Positions 8,614 to 18,140 of a stretch of DNA of 64,000 nucleotides are shown one piece after another. Source of the stretch: Roseiarcus sp963775575. GTDB lineage: Bacteria; Pseudomonadota; Alphaproteobacteria; Rhizobiales; Beijerinckiaceae. Position numbers and translations under genes: made by a program. The notes under the pieces were generated by a model. It was not told the origin of the DNA and ran no database searches. It saw only the letters and a list, made by a program, of their open reading frames with translations. The first letter of the stretch is position 1. The number at the start of each line of letters is the position of its first letter. Location of the stretch: assembly GCA_963775575.1 (NCBI GenBank), contig CAVZJG010000002.1:1488001-1552000 (forward strand). The letters run 5' to 3'.

Positions 8614-10692
8614 ATGCGCACCTGGCCTCGTTCTCCGACCCTGCTCAAACTCTTCGTCGGGCAGCATATCGTCAACGGGCTGAGCGTCGCGCTCGCCGTC
8701 ATGGCGGTGGCGGTCGCGGCGTCGGCGATTCTCGGCTTCGCCGCCGGGCAGCCGGCGACGCTCGGCGCGATTTCGGCGAGCATCAGCGACTTTCCCGCGC
8801 CCTGGCGGGTCAAGACGCGCACCCTGCTCGTCGGTTTCGCGCTCGCTCTCGCTTCGACTTCGGGCATCCAACTGGCCGGCGCCTCGGCGCCGGCCGAAAT
8901 CGCCGCCATCGGCGTCATCGCCTTTTGCGCCGGGATGGTGACCGGCTTCGGCCGCTGGGCCTTGGCGCTCAGCGCGCAATTGCTCGTCCCGATGGTCTTC
9001 GTCACGGGCCTGCCGCCGGCCGATCCCGCGCACGCGATCGGCGCCGAAGCGATCTTCGCGGCCGGCGGCTTGGCCTACATCGCTCTCGCGGCGATCGTCA
9101 CGCGGCTCGGCGGCGCCAACGACCGGCGGCTGATGGCGAGCGAGTGCTTTCGCGAGTTGGCGGCGTATCTGAGGGCCATCGCGCGCTTCACCGATCCGGC
9201 GATCGACGTCACGGAGGTCTACGGCGCGGCGATCCGCGAGCAGGCGGCGTTGGCCGAGCAATTGCAAGCGGCGCGCGCTCTGCTTCTCGAGCGGCCGCGC
9301 GCCACGCCGGAACGCGTGCGGCTCGCCGCCACGATCGGCATCCTGCTCGACGCCTTCGACGCGCTGGTCGCGGCCCAATCCGATCTCACCGCGTTGCGCG
9401 ACGTCCCCGCGGCGCGGACCCTGATGGCGCGCATCGGGGTCGCCCTGCGCGCCGCCGCGCTCGATCTGCAGCATTTGAGTCTCGAACTGCTGGCGACCGC
9501 CGAGCCGGGTCTGCCGCCCGGCCACGCGGTGGCGACCGACGCGATGCGCCGCGAGGCCGCGCGCGTCGTCGCCGGCGAGGAGGCGAGCCCGGCTGAGCGC
9601 GCCGCGATCGAAGCGACGACGCAGCGGCTGCTCGACGCGCGCGGCCATATCCGCCGCCTCGAACGCGCCTTGAGCGACGATGCGGCGGCGGAAGCGGCGA
9701 TCGGCGAGGTCGATCTTTCCGCTTTCGAGCCGCGCCGCTCTTACGACCCGCGCCTTCTCGGCGCCCAGCTCGCGCTCGATTCGCCGGTGTTTCGTTTCGC
9801 GGCGCGGCTCGCCGCGGCGATGACGGCCGGCGCGATCGTCGCGGTCTCGCTCGGCGGCGCGGGCCATGGCAACTGGGTGCTGCTGACGATCGCGGTGATC
9901 ATGCGCGCCAGCTACGGCTGGACGCGCCAGCGCCGCGACGATCGGATCGTGGGGACTTTGGTCGGCTGCGTCATCGCCGCCGTCGCCGTCGCTTATGCGC
10001 CGATCGGCGCGCTGGTGATCGTGCAAGGCGTGGCGCTGGCGGTGATGCACGGCTTCATTCGCTCCAACTACCGCCTCGCCTCGGTCGGGGCCTCGGTGAC
10101 GGCGCTGATGTCGCTGCATCTGGTCAACCCGGCCGAGTCGACGGCGGTGCTGGCCCGCCTCGCCGACACCATCGTCGGCGCGGCGATCGCTCATCTCTTC
10201 AGCCACGTCTGGCCGCGCTGGGAGTTCGATGAGGCGCCGCGTCTGGCGGCGCGGCTCACTCAGCAGGTCGCCGCCTTCGCCGCGGTGGCGCTACGCCGGG
10301 ACGCGCCCGACCAGGACTATCGCCTGGCGCGCAAGGGCGTCATCGAGGCGATCGCCGCGCTCTCCAATTCGGCCGCCCGCATGGGCGGCGAACCTCGCGC
10401 GACGCAGCGGGGTCTCGACGAAATGGCGGCAATGCTGATCGCCGCCCACGTCGTCGTGGCCCGCCTCTCGGCGATGCGCTTGGCGCTGCGCGCTGCGCGC
10501 GGCGCGGAAGAGGCCGAGGCCCGCGGCGAGGCGGAAGCGGCGCGCGCCTGGCTCGCTCAGCGCCTTGCCGCCAAGGCCGACGCCGAACCGGCGAGCAGAG
10601 ACGACGACTTGACGCCCGCGCCGCTGAAGAACGCGGCGCTCGGACTCCTCGCCGCAGCGCGCGACTATCGGCGCGCTGCGGCCGGCGGCTGA
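8614..10692 (+). CDS. FUSC family inner-membrane protein
   Basis: A 692-residue protein with the duplicated layout of FUSC/YccS-type proteins: a hydrophobic block of about six segments near residues 15-165, a long helical cytoplasmic region, a second hydrophobic block near residues 400-530, and a helical C-terminus. Relatives are linked to efflux of aromatic acids or fusaric acid, but no substrate can be read from the sequence. There is no HlyD-type adaptor or outer-membrane factor next to it, so it may act alone. It runs tail to tail with the Kef-type gene, with a 1-bp gap. The ATG gives MRTWPRSPTLLKLFVGQH, a normal cytosolic lead into the first helix. Confidence 0.85.
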   Translation: MRTWPRSPTLLKLFVGQHIVNGLSVALAVMAVAVAASAILGFAAGQPATLGAISASISDFPAPWRVKTRTLLVGFALALASTSGIQLAGASAPAEIAAIGVIAFCAGMVTGFGRWALALSAQLLVPMVFVTGLPPADPAHAIGAEAIFAAGGLAYIALAAIVTRLGGANDRRLMASECFRELAAYLRAIARFTDPAIDVTEVYGAAIREQAALAEQLQAARALLLERPRATPERVRLAATIGILLDAFDALVAAQSDLTALRDVPAARTLMARIGVALRAAALDLQHLSLELLATAEPGLPPGHAVATDAMRREAARVVAGEEASPAERAAIEATTQRLLDARGHIRRLERALSDDAAAEAAIGEVDLSAFEPRRSYDPRLLGAQLALDSPVFRFAARLAAAMTAGAIVAVSLGGAGHGNWVLLTIAVIMRASYGWTRQRRDDRIVGTLVGCVIAAVAVAYAPIGALVIVQGVALAVMHGFIRSNYRLASVGASVTALMSLHLVNPAESTAVLARLADTIVGAAIAHLFSHVWPRWEFDEAPRLAARLTQQVAAFAAVALRRDAPDQDYRLARKGVIEAIAALSNSAARMGGEPRATQRGLDEMAAMLIAAHVVVARLSAMRLALRAARGAEEAEARGEAEAARAWLAQRLAAKADAEPASRDDDLTPAPLKNAALGLLAAARDYRRAAAGG

Positions 10693-10693
10693 T

Positions 10694-12472
10694 TCAACTC
10701 CTGCGCGGCCGTCGCGCGCCGCGCGTCTCGCGGCTCGCGCCTGCGGCGATCAGCAGCTTGCGAAATTCGTCGCGCTTCTCGTGGATCGAGGCGATCACCA
10801 GGCCCATGGGAACCCCGATGTCGACCAGCGTCGCCTCGGAGAGTTGCAGGCTCGCCTCGATCGTTTCCGGCACCGCGTCGGTGACGCCGAGCTGGTAGAG
10901 CGTGCGCGCATGGGCGGCGTCGCGGGCGCGCGCCACCAACGTGACGTCGGGCCGCAATCGGCGCGCGGCGGCGACCACCGCTTCGTTGGCGCTCGGCGCG
11001 TCCATGGTGACCACGACGGCGCGCGCGGTGTCGATCCCGCAGCGGCGCAGGTATTCCTCGCGCGAGGCGTCGCCGAAATAGACTGGCTTGCCGGCGCGTC
11101 GCTCGCGCGCGATCAGGGCCGGGTCGACGTCGACGGCGATGAACGGGATGTGGTGCGCGTCGAGCATTTCGCCGATCAGCGCGCCGACGCGGCCGTACCC
11201 GACGAGGATGACGCGCCGTCTTTCGTCATCCGGCGGCGCGACCAGCGCCTCGGGCGCCAGGGCGCGCGGCGGCGGCCGCGCCAGCGCCGCGCCGAGCCTG
11301 CCGAGCAAGGGAATCGCCAGCATCGACAGCGCCACCGCGACGAGGAGAATCTGGCCGTCCGCGCCGGCGACGACCCGGCCGGCGACGGCGGCGGCGATCA
11401 TCACGAAGGCGAATTCGCCGCCGGGCCCCAACAACAGCGCGACCTCGGCGGCGACGCCGCCCGGCACGCCGAACAGCCGCGCCAGAGCGAACAGCGCCGC
11501 CGCTTTGACGACGACGAAGGCCGCCGTCACCGCGAGAACCTCGGCCGGGTGCGCGCTCAGCACGGAAAGATCGAGCCCGGCGCCGACAGAGACGAAGAAC
11601 AGGCCGAGCAGCAGGCCCTTGAACGGCTCGATCGTCACTTCGATTTCGCGCCGATACTCGGTTTCGGCGAGCAGCAGCCCGGCGACGAAGGCGCCGAGCG
11701 CCATCGACAGGCCGCTGGCGGCGGCGGTCAAGGCCGCGCCGAGCACCACCAGCAGGCAGGCCGCCATGAAGAATTCCGGGCTGCGCGTCATCGCGACGGA
11801 TCGGAACAACGGCCGCAGCGCCAAGCGGCCGACGAAGATCACCGCGGCGAGCGCCAGGACGGCGGGCGCCAGGGTCAGGACGAGGCTGGCGCCGAGGCTC
11901 TCGACACGGCCGCCGGCCAGCATCGCCGCCAGCACCAGCAACGGGGCGACCGCGAGATCCTGAAACAACAGCACAGAGAAACTAATCCGCCCCACCGAAG
12001 CGCTCAGCCGTTTTTCTTCGGCGAGCACGGGTATGACGATCGCGGTCGACGAGAGCGACAAGGCCGCGCCGATCATCAGCGCCGCCGCCGGGCTCTGTCC
12101 CAACGCGTAAGCGGCGGCGCCGAGCGCCAGCGTGGAGACGACGACCTGCGCCGGGCCGAATGCGAACACCAGGCGCCGCATGCGCTTGAGGCGTTCGAAC
12201 GAGAGCCCCAGGCCCACGGTGAAAAGCAGAACGACGACGCCGAAAGCGGCGAGCCGGCCGATCGATTCGACGTTGGTCAGCGCCAGGGCGTCGAGCCAGG
12301 GCGCGCGGCGGGCGAGCCGGCCGAGGCCGAACGGCCCCAGCGCGACGCCCGCCAGGAGATAGCCGAGCACCGGGCTGACGCGAATGCGGAAGAACAACGG
12401 CGCGACGACGCCCGCCGTCGCCAGAAAGAGCAGCGCTTCCTTGTAGATGGCGAGATCGAACGGCGCGTTCAT
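10694..12472 (-). CDS. Monovalent cation:proton antiporter, KefB/RosB type
   Basis: A 592-residue membrane antiporter. Residues 1 to about 390 form the Na+/H+ exchanger (CPA2) domain with some twelve hydrophobic segments, including the conserved SPVLGYLLAGVALGPFGLG near the N-terminus. A TrkA-N (RCK) domain follows, with VILVGYGRVGALIGEMLD as the nucleotide-binding glycine motif and DASREEYLRRCGID after it. This arrangement fits glutathione-gated potassium efflux (KefB/KefC) or related RosB proteins. No KefF/KefG oxidoreductase is adjacent. I use the ATG at 12472 (MNAPFDLAIYKEALLF), since the eight extra codons upstream add nothing family-like. Confidence 0.9.
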   Translation of the reverse strand: MNAPFDLAIYKEALLFLATAGVVAPLFFRIRVSPVLGYLLAGVALGPFGLGRLARRAPWLDALALTNVESIGRLAAFGVVVLLFTVGLGLSFERLKRMRRLVFAFGPAQVVVSTLALGAAAYALGQSPAAALMIGAALSLSSTAIVIPVLAEEKRLSASVGRISFSVLLFQDLAVAPLLVLAAMLAGGRVESLGASLVLTLAPAVLALAAVIFVGRLALRPLFRSVAMTRSPEFFMAACLLVVLGAALTAAASGLSMALGAFVAGLLLAETEYRREIEVTIEPFKGLLLGLFFVSVGAGLDLSVLSAHPAEVLAVTAAFVVVKAAALFALARLFGVPGGVAAEVALLLGPGGEFAFVMIAAAVAGRVVAGADGQILLVAVALSMLAIPLLGRLGAALARPPPRALAPEALVAPPDDERRRVILVGYGRVGALIGEMLDAHHIPFIAVDVDPALIARERRAGKPVYFGDASREEYLRRCGIDTARAVVVTMDAPSANEAVVAAARRLRPDVTLVARARDAAHARTLYQLGVTDAVPETIEASLQLSEATLVDIGVPMGLVIASIHEKRDEFRKLLIAAGASRETRGARRPRRS

Positions 12473-12625
12473 GGTTCGGGCCCCCGCCCGACGCATTGGG
12501 GTTGCTCGCGCGCAAGCTTAATCGATTCGCGCCCGCGCGCGAGCCCTTCCTCGCCGTCCGCAATTCGGTGTCGCGGCGGCGATCGCAAGCGTGCTAAAGG
12601 CGGGCGCGTTGCAAGGGAGCCTGCG

Positions 12626-13260
12626 ATGACCGCTCGATCGCCCCACGACGACATCCTCTCGATCATGGCGCTGGCGCCGGTGATCCCGGTGTTGATGGTT
12701 CGCGACGCCGAGGACGGGTTGCCCAGGCCAAGGCGCTGGTCGCCGGCGGGCTCCGCGCCATCGAGGTGACGTTGCGCACCCCCGCCGCGCTCGCGGCGAT
12801 CGCCAGCCGCGTCGCCGGCGCCGTCGTCGGCGCCGGCACGATCGTCGATCCCGCGCAGATCGAGGCGGCCGTCGCTGCGGGCGCGCGCTTTCTCGTCAGC
12901 CCGGGCGCCTCGCCGCGGCTCGCCAAGGCCGCCGCCGCGGCGCCCGCGCCCTTCCTGTCCGCCGTCGCCACCGCCTCGGAGGCGATGACGCTGATGGAGC
13001 TGGGGTTTCGCGCGCTGAAATTGTTTCCCGCCGAGGCGATCGGCGGCGTCAAGTTGCTCGGCTCGCTCGCCGGGCCGTTACCGGACCTCAAATTCTGCCC
13101 GACCGGCGGCATCGACCTCGTGAAGGCGCCCGCCTATCTCGCGTTGCCCAACGTCGCCTGCGTCGGCGGCTCCTGGATGCTGCCGCGCCAAGCGCTCGCC
13201 GATGGCGATTACGCCGCCGTCGAGGCGCTTGCGCGCGAGGCGGCGGCGCTCAGAGATTGA
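12626..13260 (+). pseudogene. eda: KDPG aldolase, single-base frameshift
   Basis: KDPG aldolase splits 2-keto-3-deoxy-6-phosphogluconate to pyruvate and glyceraldehyde-3-phosphate (Entner-Doudoroff pathway). The N-terminal part reads MTARSPHDDILSIMALAP then VIPVLMVRD to about nt 12721. From there the family sequence (AKALVAGGLRAIEVTLRTP) continues in a different frame to the stop at 13260. One base is missing between 12721 and 12722: TTG-CCC should read TTG-GCC. The second frame keeps GAGTIVDP, ALKLFPAE with the Schiff-base lysine, and CPTGGID. Restoring one base gives about 211 aa, normal for the family. It could be a true mutation or a base-call error. A GGGAG site precedes the ATG. Confidence 0.85.
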
Positions 13261-13286
13261 GGCGGAATACCTGATTAAACAATGCG

Positions 13287-13302
13287 TTACGGGCAAACGC
13301 CC
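13287..13302. terminator. Small hairpin between eda and rpmB
   Basis: ACGGGC and GCCCGT pair around an AAAC loop in the gap between two convergent genes. There is no strong T-run, so its terminator role is only suggested by position. Confidence 0.35.
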
Positions 13303-13381
13303 GTCACGGCCGAGACGAGCGCGGCGATGACGGCGGCGGATGTTTGCGGAATTGGCGTCGCAGCCGAGAACAGGAGGGCGC

Positions 13382-13693
13382 TCAGGCGGCCTGGGCTTCC
13401 GCCGCCTCGGCTTCGGCGCGCTTCTTGACGATTTCGCGCTTCAGCGCGGCGGCGCCGTCCGAGAGGTCGGCGTCGCGCGCCTTGACCAGGAAATTGTCGA
13501 GCCCGCCGCGATGCTCGACCGAGCGCAGCGCCGCGGCGGCGATGCGCAGGCGGACTGCGCGGCCGAGCGCGTCGGAGATGAGCGTCACTTGACAGAGGTT
13601 GGGCAAGAAACGCGTGCGCGTCTTGCGATTGGAATGGCTGACCGTATTGCCGGTCTGGACGGCTATTCCCGTCAGCTCGCAACGGCGTGACAT
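13382..13693 (-). CDS. rpmB: 50S ribosomal protein L28
   Basis: Ribosomal large-subunit protein, 103 aa. It begins MSRRCELTGIAVQTGNTVSH and continues SNRKTRTRFLPNL, both hallmarks of bL28. The C-terminal extension (KKRAEAEAAEAQAA) is typical of alphaproteobacterial L28, which is longer than the roughly 78 aa of E. coli. The start is fixed by the family N-terminus; the frame is open upstream to 13729 but the extra residues are not L28. It stands alone, without rpmG beside it, and is convergent with eda. Confidence 0.97.
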   Translation of the reverse strand: MSRRCELTGIAVQTGNTVSHSNRKTRTRFLPNLCQVTLISDALGRAVRLRIAAAALRSVEHRGGLDNFLVKARDADLSDGAAALKREIVKKRAEAEAAEAQAA

Positions 13694-13869
13694 AGCGCAA
13701 CTTCCCTCGGGCCAAATCGGATTAACCACAACCCCAAGCGATTCCGCGGGCGCGCGGATCGCCCTGTTGAGAAACCGTCAGCGCCGCCAATCGAACCGTG
13801 GCGTCTCGGGTCGGCGGTCTATAGGGGAAGGGTCCCCTGGCGTCAAGCGCACGATGGAAACGAAAGCCG

Positions 13870-14613
13870 ATGAATGACCGCGTTCCTACCGATCCTCTGG
13901 GCGCCGTTCCGCGTCTTGACGCGCTGCGCGAGCAAATCGCGACGCGCGCGCGCGACTGCGGGCGCGATCCCCATTCGGTGCGGCTCGTCGCCGTCTCGAA
14001 GACCTTCTCGGCCGACGAAGTGTGGCCGACGATCGCGCTCGGCGGCCAGGTCGTGTTCGGCGAAAACCGCGTCCAGGAGGCCAAGCCGAAATGGCTCGAC
14101 TTGCGCGCGCGCGCCGCCGCCGTCGGCCGAAGCGTCGAACTGCACCTCATCGGCCCGCTGCAAAGCAACAAAGCGCGCGAAGCGGTCGAGTTCTTCGACG
14201 TCATCCAGACCGTCGACCGCGAGAAGATCGCCGACGCGCTGGCGAACGCGATGGCCAAGACCGGCAAGACGCCGCGGCTGTTCGTCGAGGTCAACACCGG
14301 CGGCGAGGCGCAGAAGGCCGGGGTCGCGCCCGCCGACGCCGACGCCTTCCTCGCGCTCTGTCGGGAGAAATACGGCTTGGTCATCGACGGCCTGATGTGC
14401 GTCCCGCCGCTCGACGAGCAGGCCTCGCCGCATTTCGCGCTGCTCAGCGTCATCGCCGCGCGCAACGGCCTGAAGCAATTGTCGATGGGGATGAGCGCCG
14501 ACTGGCCGCTGGCGATCCAGCTCGGCGCGACGCTGGTGCGCGTCGGCAGCGCGATTTTCGGCGCGCGAACGGCGCCGGCGCCGGCGCTTGATCTGTCGCG
14601 CCCGCGCGCTTAG
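13870..14613 (+). CDS. yggS: YggS family PLP-binding homeostasis protein
   Basis: Cytosolic pyridoxal-phosphate carrier of the YggS/PROSC/YlmE family, which affects vitamin B6 and amino-acid balance and has no known enzymatic reaction. LVAVSKTF carries the PLP-binding lysine near residue 44. FGENRVQEAKPKW, LHLIGPLQSNK, VNTGGEAQKAGV and LSMGMSADWPLAIQLG are all standard family blocks. The length of 247 aa is normal. It precedes the ABC exporter genes by about 60 bp, so co-transcription is possible but not shown. Confidence 0.95.
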   Translation: MNDRVPTDPLGAVPRLDALREQIATRARDCGRDPHSVRLVAVSKTFSADEVWPTIALGGQVVFGENRVQEAKPKWLDLRARAAAVGRSVELHLIGPLQSNKAREAVEFFDVIQTVDREKIADALANAMAKTGKTPRLFVEVNTGGEAQKAGVAPADADAFLALCREKYGLVIDGLMCVPPLDEQASPHFALLSVIAARNGLKQLSMGMSADWPLAIQLGATLVRVGSAIFGARTAPAPALDLSRPRA

Positions 14614-14674
14614 ACCTCGGCCGCAAGGCCTACGGGCGCGGAACGAGCGCCTGCGTGGGCGATCGAGTAGCCTC

Positions 14675-15520
14675 ATGCCGCCAACCCCGTCCACGCGCGC
14701 CGATGGCGAGACACCGGACGCAATTCCTTCCGCCATCGCGGTCGAGCGGCTGACGCGCGCCTTCGGCGACCGCATCGTCGTGCGCGAAGTCAGTTTCGCG
14801 GTTCGTCCGGGAGAAATCTTCGGCCTGATCGGCCCCAACGGCACCGGCAAGAGCACGATGGTGAAAATGCTGACGACCTTGTTGCCGCCGACTTCAGGCG
14901 CGGCGCGCGTCGCCGGCTTCGATATCGTCCGCGAGGCGCAAAAGGTTCGCGCCCGCATCGGCTATGTGCCGCAACTACTCAGCGCCGACGGCGCCCTCAC
15001 CGCCTATGAGAATCTGCTGCTCTCGGCGCGGCTCTATCTCATCCCGCGCCGCGAACGGGAGATGCGCATCGCCATGGCGCTCGGCGAGATGGGGCTCGAA
15101 GAAGCGAAGAACAGGCTGGTGCAGACGTTTTCCGGCGGCATGATCCGTCGGCTCGAAATCGCGCAGAGCATGCTGCACAAACCGGCGGTGTTGTTCATGG
15201 ACGAGCCGACGGTCGGCCTCGATCCCGTCGCCCGCCACAGCGTGTGGGAGGGCGTGCGCTCGCTGCGCGACCGCTTCGGCACGACGATGCTGCTGACCAC
15301 CCACTTGATGGACGAGGCCGACGCGTTGTGCGATCGGATCGGCGTTCTCCACGCGGGCGCGCTGGAGGCCGTCGGCACGCCGGCCGAACTCAAAGCAGGC
15401 GTCGGGTCTGAGGCGACGCTCGACGACGTCTTCGCGGCGATCGCCGGCGGCCAGATCGCCGACGAAGGCAGCTTCCGCTCCATTCGCGAAGAGCGACGCG
15501 CCGAGCGCGCCCATGGCTGA
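14675..15520 (+). CDS. ABC-2 transporter ATP-binding protein
   Basis: ATPase subunit of an ABC-2 type exporter of the DrrA/NodI/CcmA class. GPNGTGKST is Walker A near residue 55. The Q-loop reads GYVPQ, the signature is FSGGMIRRLEIAQ, VLFMDEPTVGLDP is Walker B with the D-loop, and LLTTHLMDEAD supplies the H-loop. The signature has MIRR where LSGGQ-type families usually have QRRR. The start ATG at 14675 gives a 281-aa protein; the frame is open a little further upstream. It overlaps the permease gene by 8 bp, which indicates translational coupling. Substrate not inferable. Confidence 0.93.
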   Translation: MPPTPSTRADGETPDAIPSAIAVERLTRAFGDRIVVREVSFAVRPGEIFGLIGPNGTGKSTMVKMLTTLLPPTSGAARVAGFDIVREAQKVRARIGYVPQLLSADGALTAYENLLLSARLYLIPRREREMRIAMALGEMGLEEAKNRLVQTFSGGMIRRLEIAQSMLHKPAVLFMDEPTVGLDPVARHSVWEGVRSLRDRFGTTMLLTTHLMDEADALCDRIGVLHAGALEAVGTPAELKAGVGSEATLDDVFAAIAGGQIADEGSFRSIREERRAERAHG

Positions 15521-16328
15521 CGCGATCCCTGCGGCGGCGCCCGCCAAAATCGGCCGCGTCGCCCGCTATTTCACGCAAGTCGCGGCGGTCGCCGACGCTG
15601 AAGTGCGCAAATTGCGCCACGATCCCAGCGAGTTGATGACGCGCGCGCTACAGCCCGCGATCTGGCTGCTGCTGTTCGGCCAAGTGATGGCGCAGGTGCG
15701 TGGCCTCGGCCCGCAGCACGGGCGCTATATCGACTTTCTCGCGCCTGGCATCCTCGCCCAGAGCGTGCTCTTTTCCGCGATCTTCTACGGCATCGCGGCG
15801 ATCTGGGAGCGCGATCTCGGCGTCCTGCACCGCTACATGGTCAGCCCGGCGCCACGCACTGCGCTTGTGCCCGGCAAGGCCGCCTCGTCGGGCGTGCGTG
15901 GCCTTTCGCAAGCGATCATCGTCTATCTCCTCGCCATCGCGATGGGCATCAGCGTTTCGTTTTCGCCGGCCAACATTCTCGGCGCGGCGGCGATGATCGT
16001 CGTCGGTTCGGCGCTGTTCTCGACGTTTTCGCTGATCATCGCTTGCATCGTGAAGACGCGCGACCGTTTCATGGGCATTGGCCAGGTGCTGACCATGCCG
16101 ATTTTCTTCGCCAGCAACGCGATCTATCCGATCGAGATCATGCCGGCGTGGCTGAGGGCGATCTCCTCCGCCAATCCGCTGACCTACGAGGTCGATGCTC
16201 TGCGTGCGCTGATGCTCACGGAATCGACGAGCGCTTACGGCCTGTCGACCGACTTCGCCATCCTCGCCGCCTTCACCGGCGCCTTCACCATCATCGCCGC
16301 GCGCATGTACCCGCGCCTGACGACCTGA
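15513..16328 (+). CDS. ABC-2 type transporter permease
   Basis: Membrane partner of the preceding ATPase, 271 aa. After a roughly 45-residue N-terminus containing LRHDPSELMTRALQPAIWLLLFG it has about six hydrophobic segments. The ABC-2 signature region around NAIYPIEIMPAWLRAISSANPLTYEVDALR near residues 203-232 is the most conserved part of the family. NodJ-like and drug or polysaccharide exporters share this architecture. The gene overlaps the ATPase by 8 bp and is followed by a strong hairpin, so the two genes form a closed operon with or without yggS. Confidence 0.92.
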   Translation: MADAIPAAAPAKIGRVARYFTQVAAVADAEVRKLRHDPSELMTRALQPAIWLLLFGQVMAQVRGLGPQHGRYIDFLAPGILAQSVLFSAIFYGIAAIWERDLGVLHRYMVSPAPRTALVPGKAASSGVRGLSQAIIVYLLAIAMGISVSFSPANILGAAAMIVVGSALFSTFSLIIACIVKTRDRFMGIGQVLTMPIFFASNAIYPIEIMPAWLRAISSANPLTYEVDALRALMLTESTSAYGLSTDFAILAAFTGAFTIIAARMYPRLTT

Positions 16329-16343
16329 GCGGCATTGGGCGAG

Positions 16344-16385
16344 GGCGCCGCGACGACGGCCTCACGGCGCCGTCGTCGCGGCGCC
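16344..16385. terminator. Strong GC hairpin after the ABC operon
   Basis: A perfect 16-bp stem: GGCGCCGCGACGACGG pairs with CCGTCGTCGCGGCGCC across a 10-nt loop, starting 16 bp after the permease stop. TATATT follows rather than a clean T-run, so it may act as a Rho-independent-like terminator or as a transcript-end stabiliser. Confidence 0.6.
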
Positions 16386-16770
16386 TATATTGTGCGCTGC
16401 ACAAGAGAGTTTCGCCGCGATGGCTGCGCTTATCGGCGTGCGTCGGGCGGATTGGCCCGGTCGAGAATCTCTCGCCTTTCGCCGACGTTTCCGGCGCCGT
16501 CGATCCGCTGACGCCGCCGAAGGGCGGCCCAGCGGCGATGGACGATGAGGCCGCATGCGGCGAAGGAATTGCTTAACCCGTCGCGGGCCGTGCTAATGTC
16601 ACGCTCGCGCCGAAACTCGAATCAGGAAACATGCTCGCCAAGGAACGGACTTTCGTCGCGCGGGCCGAAGCCGTCGGGTTGGCCGTCGGCGCAGCTCTAC
16701 GAATATCGGCGCCTCGAGGGACGGGTCCTCGGGGCGGCTGGGGGCGCCGCGTTGGCGGCGGAACAACTGC
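16386..16770. other. 385-bp spacer upstream of ackA
   Basis: No gene supported. It should contain the ackA promoter. Phosphoketolase or phosphotransacetylase genes, which often precede ackA, are not here. Confidence 0.4.
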
Positions 16771-18003
16771 ATGAATCAGCTTATCCTTACGCTCAACGCC
16801 GGCACTTCGTCGGTGAAATTCGCCGCCTTCGCCCGCGAAGCGGCGGGCCTGAAGGCGCTGGCCTCGGGCCAGATCGAGGGCCTCAACGCTGTGGCGACCT
16901 TCCAAGCCGAAATGGCGACCGGAGAGAAGAGTCGATACGCGCTCGACGAGAGCCACGGCCGGGTGGATCATCGCGTCGCGCTGCAAGCGATCGTGAAGTG
17001 GGCGACGGAGAGCCGCTTGGATCACGGCATCGCCGCCGTCGGCCATCGCATCGTCCATGGCGGTCCCGATTTCTCCGAACCCATCCGGATCGACGACGCC
17101 GTCCTCGAGAAGCTGCGCCAATTCATCCCGCTCGCGCCGCTGCATCAGCCGCACAACCTCGCCGGCGTCGAGGCGGCGCTGGAAGTGTTCCCGAAGGCGG
17201 CGCAGGTCGCCTGCTTCGACACGGCGTTTCACCGCAGCCACCCGTTCGTCGCCGACACCTTCGCGCTGCCGCGCTCGTATTACGAGGAGGGGGTGCGGCG
17301 TTACGGCTTTCACGGCCTCTCCTACGAATTCATCGCGCGGCGGCTGCGCACGGTCGCGCCGGCCGCCGCCGCAGGGCGGGTGATCGTCGCCCATCTGGGC
17401 AACGGCGCTTCGATGTGCGCGATGCGCGCCGGCCGCTCCGTCGCCTCGACCATGACCTTCACCCCGATCGACGGGTTGCCGATGGGCACCCGCTGCGGTC
17501 AGATCGATCCGGGCGTCATCTTCTATTTGATCGCCGAGAAGGGCATGAGCGTGAGCGCCGTCTCGGATCTTCTCCAAAAAGAATCCGGGCTCAAGGGCAT
17601 GTCCGGCCTCTCGCACGACATGCGCATCCTGGAGGCTTCCGACAGCCCCGCCGCGCGCGATGCGATCGACTATTTCGTCGCGCGCATACGCTGTGAGATC
17701 GGCGCCCTCGCGGCGACGCTCGACGGCGTCGACGCGATCGTCTTCACCGGCGGCATCGGCGAACACTCTTCGCGCGTTCGCGAGGCGGCGATGTCGGGCA
17801 TGGAATGGATCGGCGTCCGCCTCGATTCCCAAGCGAACCGCAACCACGCCGAAGTCATCAGTACCGCCGGTTCCCCGACCGCGGTGTTCGTGCTGCGCAC
17901 CGACGAGGAACGGATGATCGCCGAGCATACGCTGAAGACGGCCGGCCTCGCGGGCCTCGATGCGCGGCCACCCGCCGCCGTCAGCGGCGTCTCGGCGCGG
18001 TGA
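16771..18003 (+). CDS. ackA: Acetate kinase
   Basis: Interconverts acetyl phosphate plus ADP with acetate plus ATP. The protein is 410 aa, normal for the family. LTLNAGTSSVKF at the N-terminus is the phosphate-binding signature. VGHRIVHGG, ACFDTAFH and RRYGFHGLSYEF follow, as do HLGNGASMCAMRAGRS and DTSMGFTP-type sequence (here TMTFTPIDGLPMGTRCGQIDPG). FTGGIGEHSSRVREA completes the ASKHA fold near the C-terminus. Its usual partners (phosphotransacetylase or phosphoketolase) are not in the window. The neighbouring xylulokinase, which could feed a phosphoketolase route to acetyl phosphate, is broken. Confidence 0.96.
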   Translation: MNQLILTLNAGTSSVKFAAFAREAAGLKALASGQIEGLNAVATFQAEMATGEKSRYALDESHGRVDHRVALQAIVKWATESRLDHGIAAVGHRIVHGGPDFSEPIRIDDAVLEKLRQFIPLAPLHQPHNLAGVEAALEVFPKAAQVACFDTAFHRSHPFVADTFALPRSYYEEGVRRYGFHGLSYEFIARRLRTVAPAAAAGRVIVAHLGNGASMCAMRAGRSVASTMTFTPIDGLPMGTRCGQIDPGVIFYLIAEKGMSVSAVSDLLQKESGLKGMSGLSHDMRILEASDSPAARDAIDYFVARIRCEIGALAATLDGVDAIVFTGGIGEHSSRVREAAMSGMEWIGVRLDSQANRNHAEVISTAGSPTAVFVLRTDEERMIAEHTLKTAGLAGLDARPPAAVSGVSAR

Positions 18004-18140
18004 ACGCGCTCCCGCTCTCGCCTCCTCGGCGCGGCGAACCTGGAACCCCGCCATGATCCCGATCTTCAGTCCGATGAAGACCCGGGAGCGCCTCGCCGAA
18101 GACGGCGCCGCGATCGCGACCCAGACGCAACGCCTGCTGT

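Noticed and set aside
7303..10206. Very long minus-strand frame across the M16 and FUSC genes
   Set aside because: Arg-rich antisense shadow of two well-supported genes; no family features.
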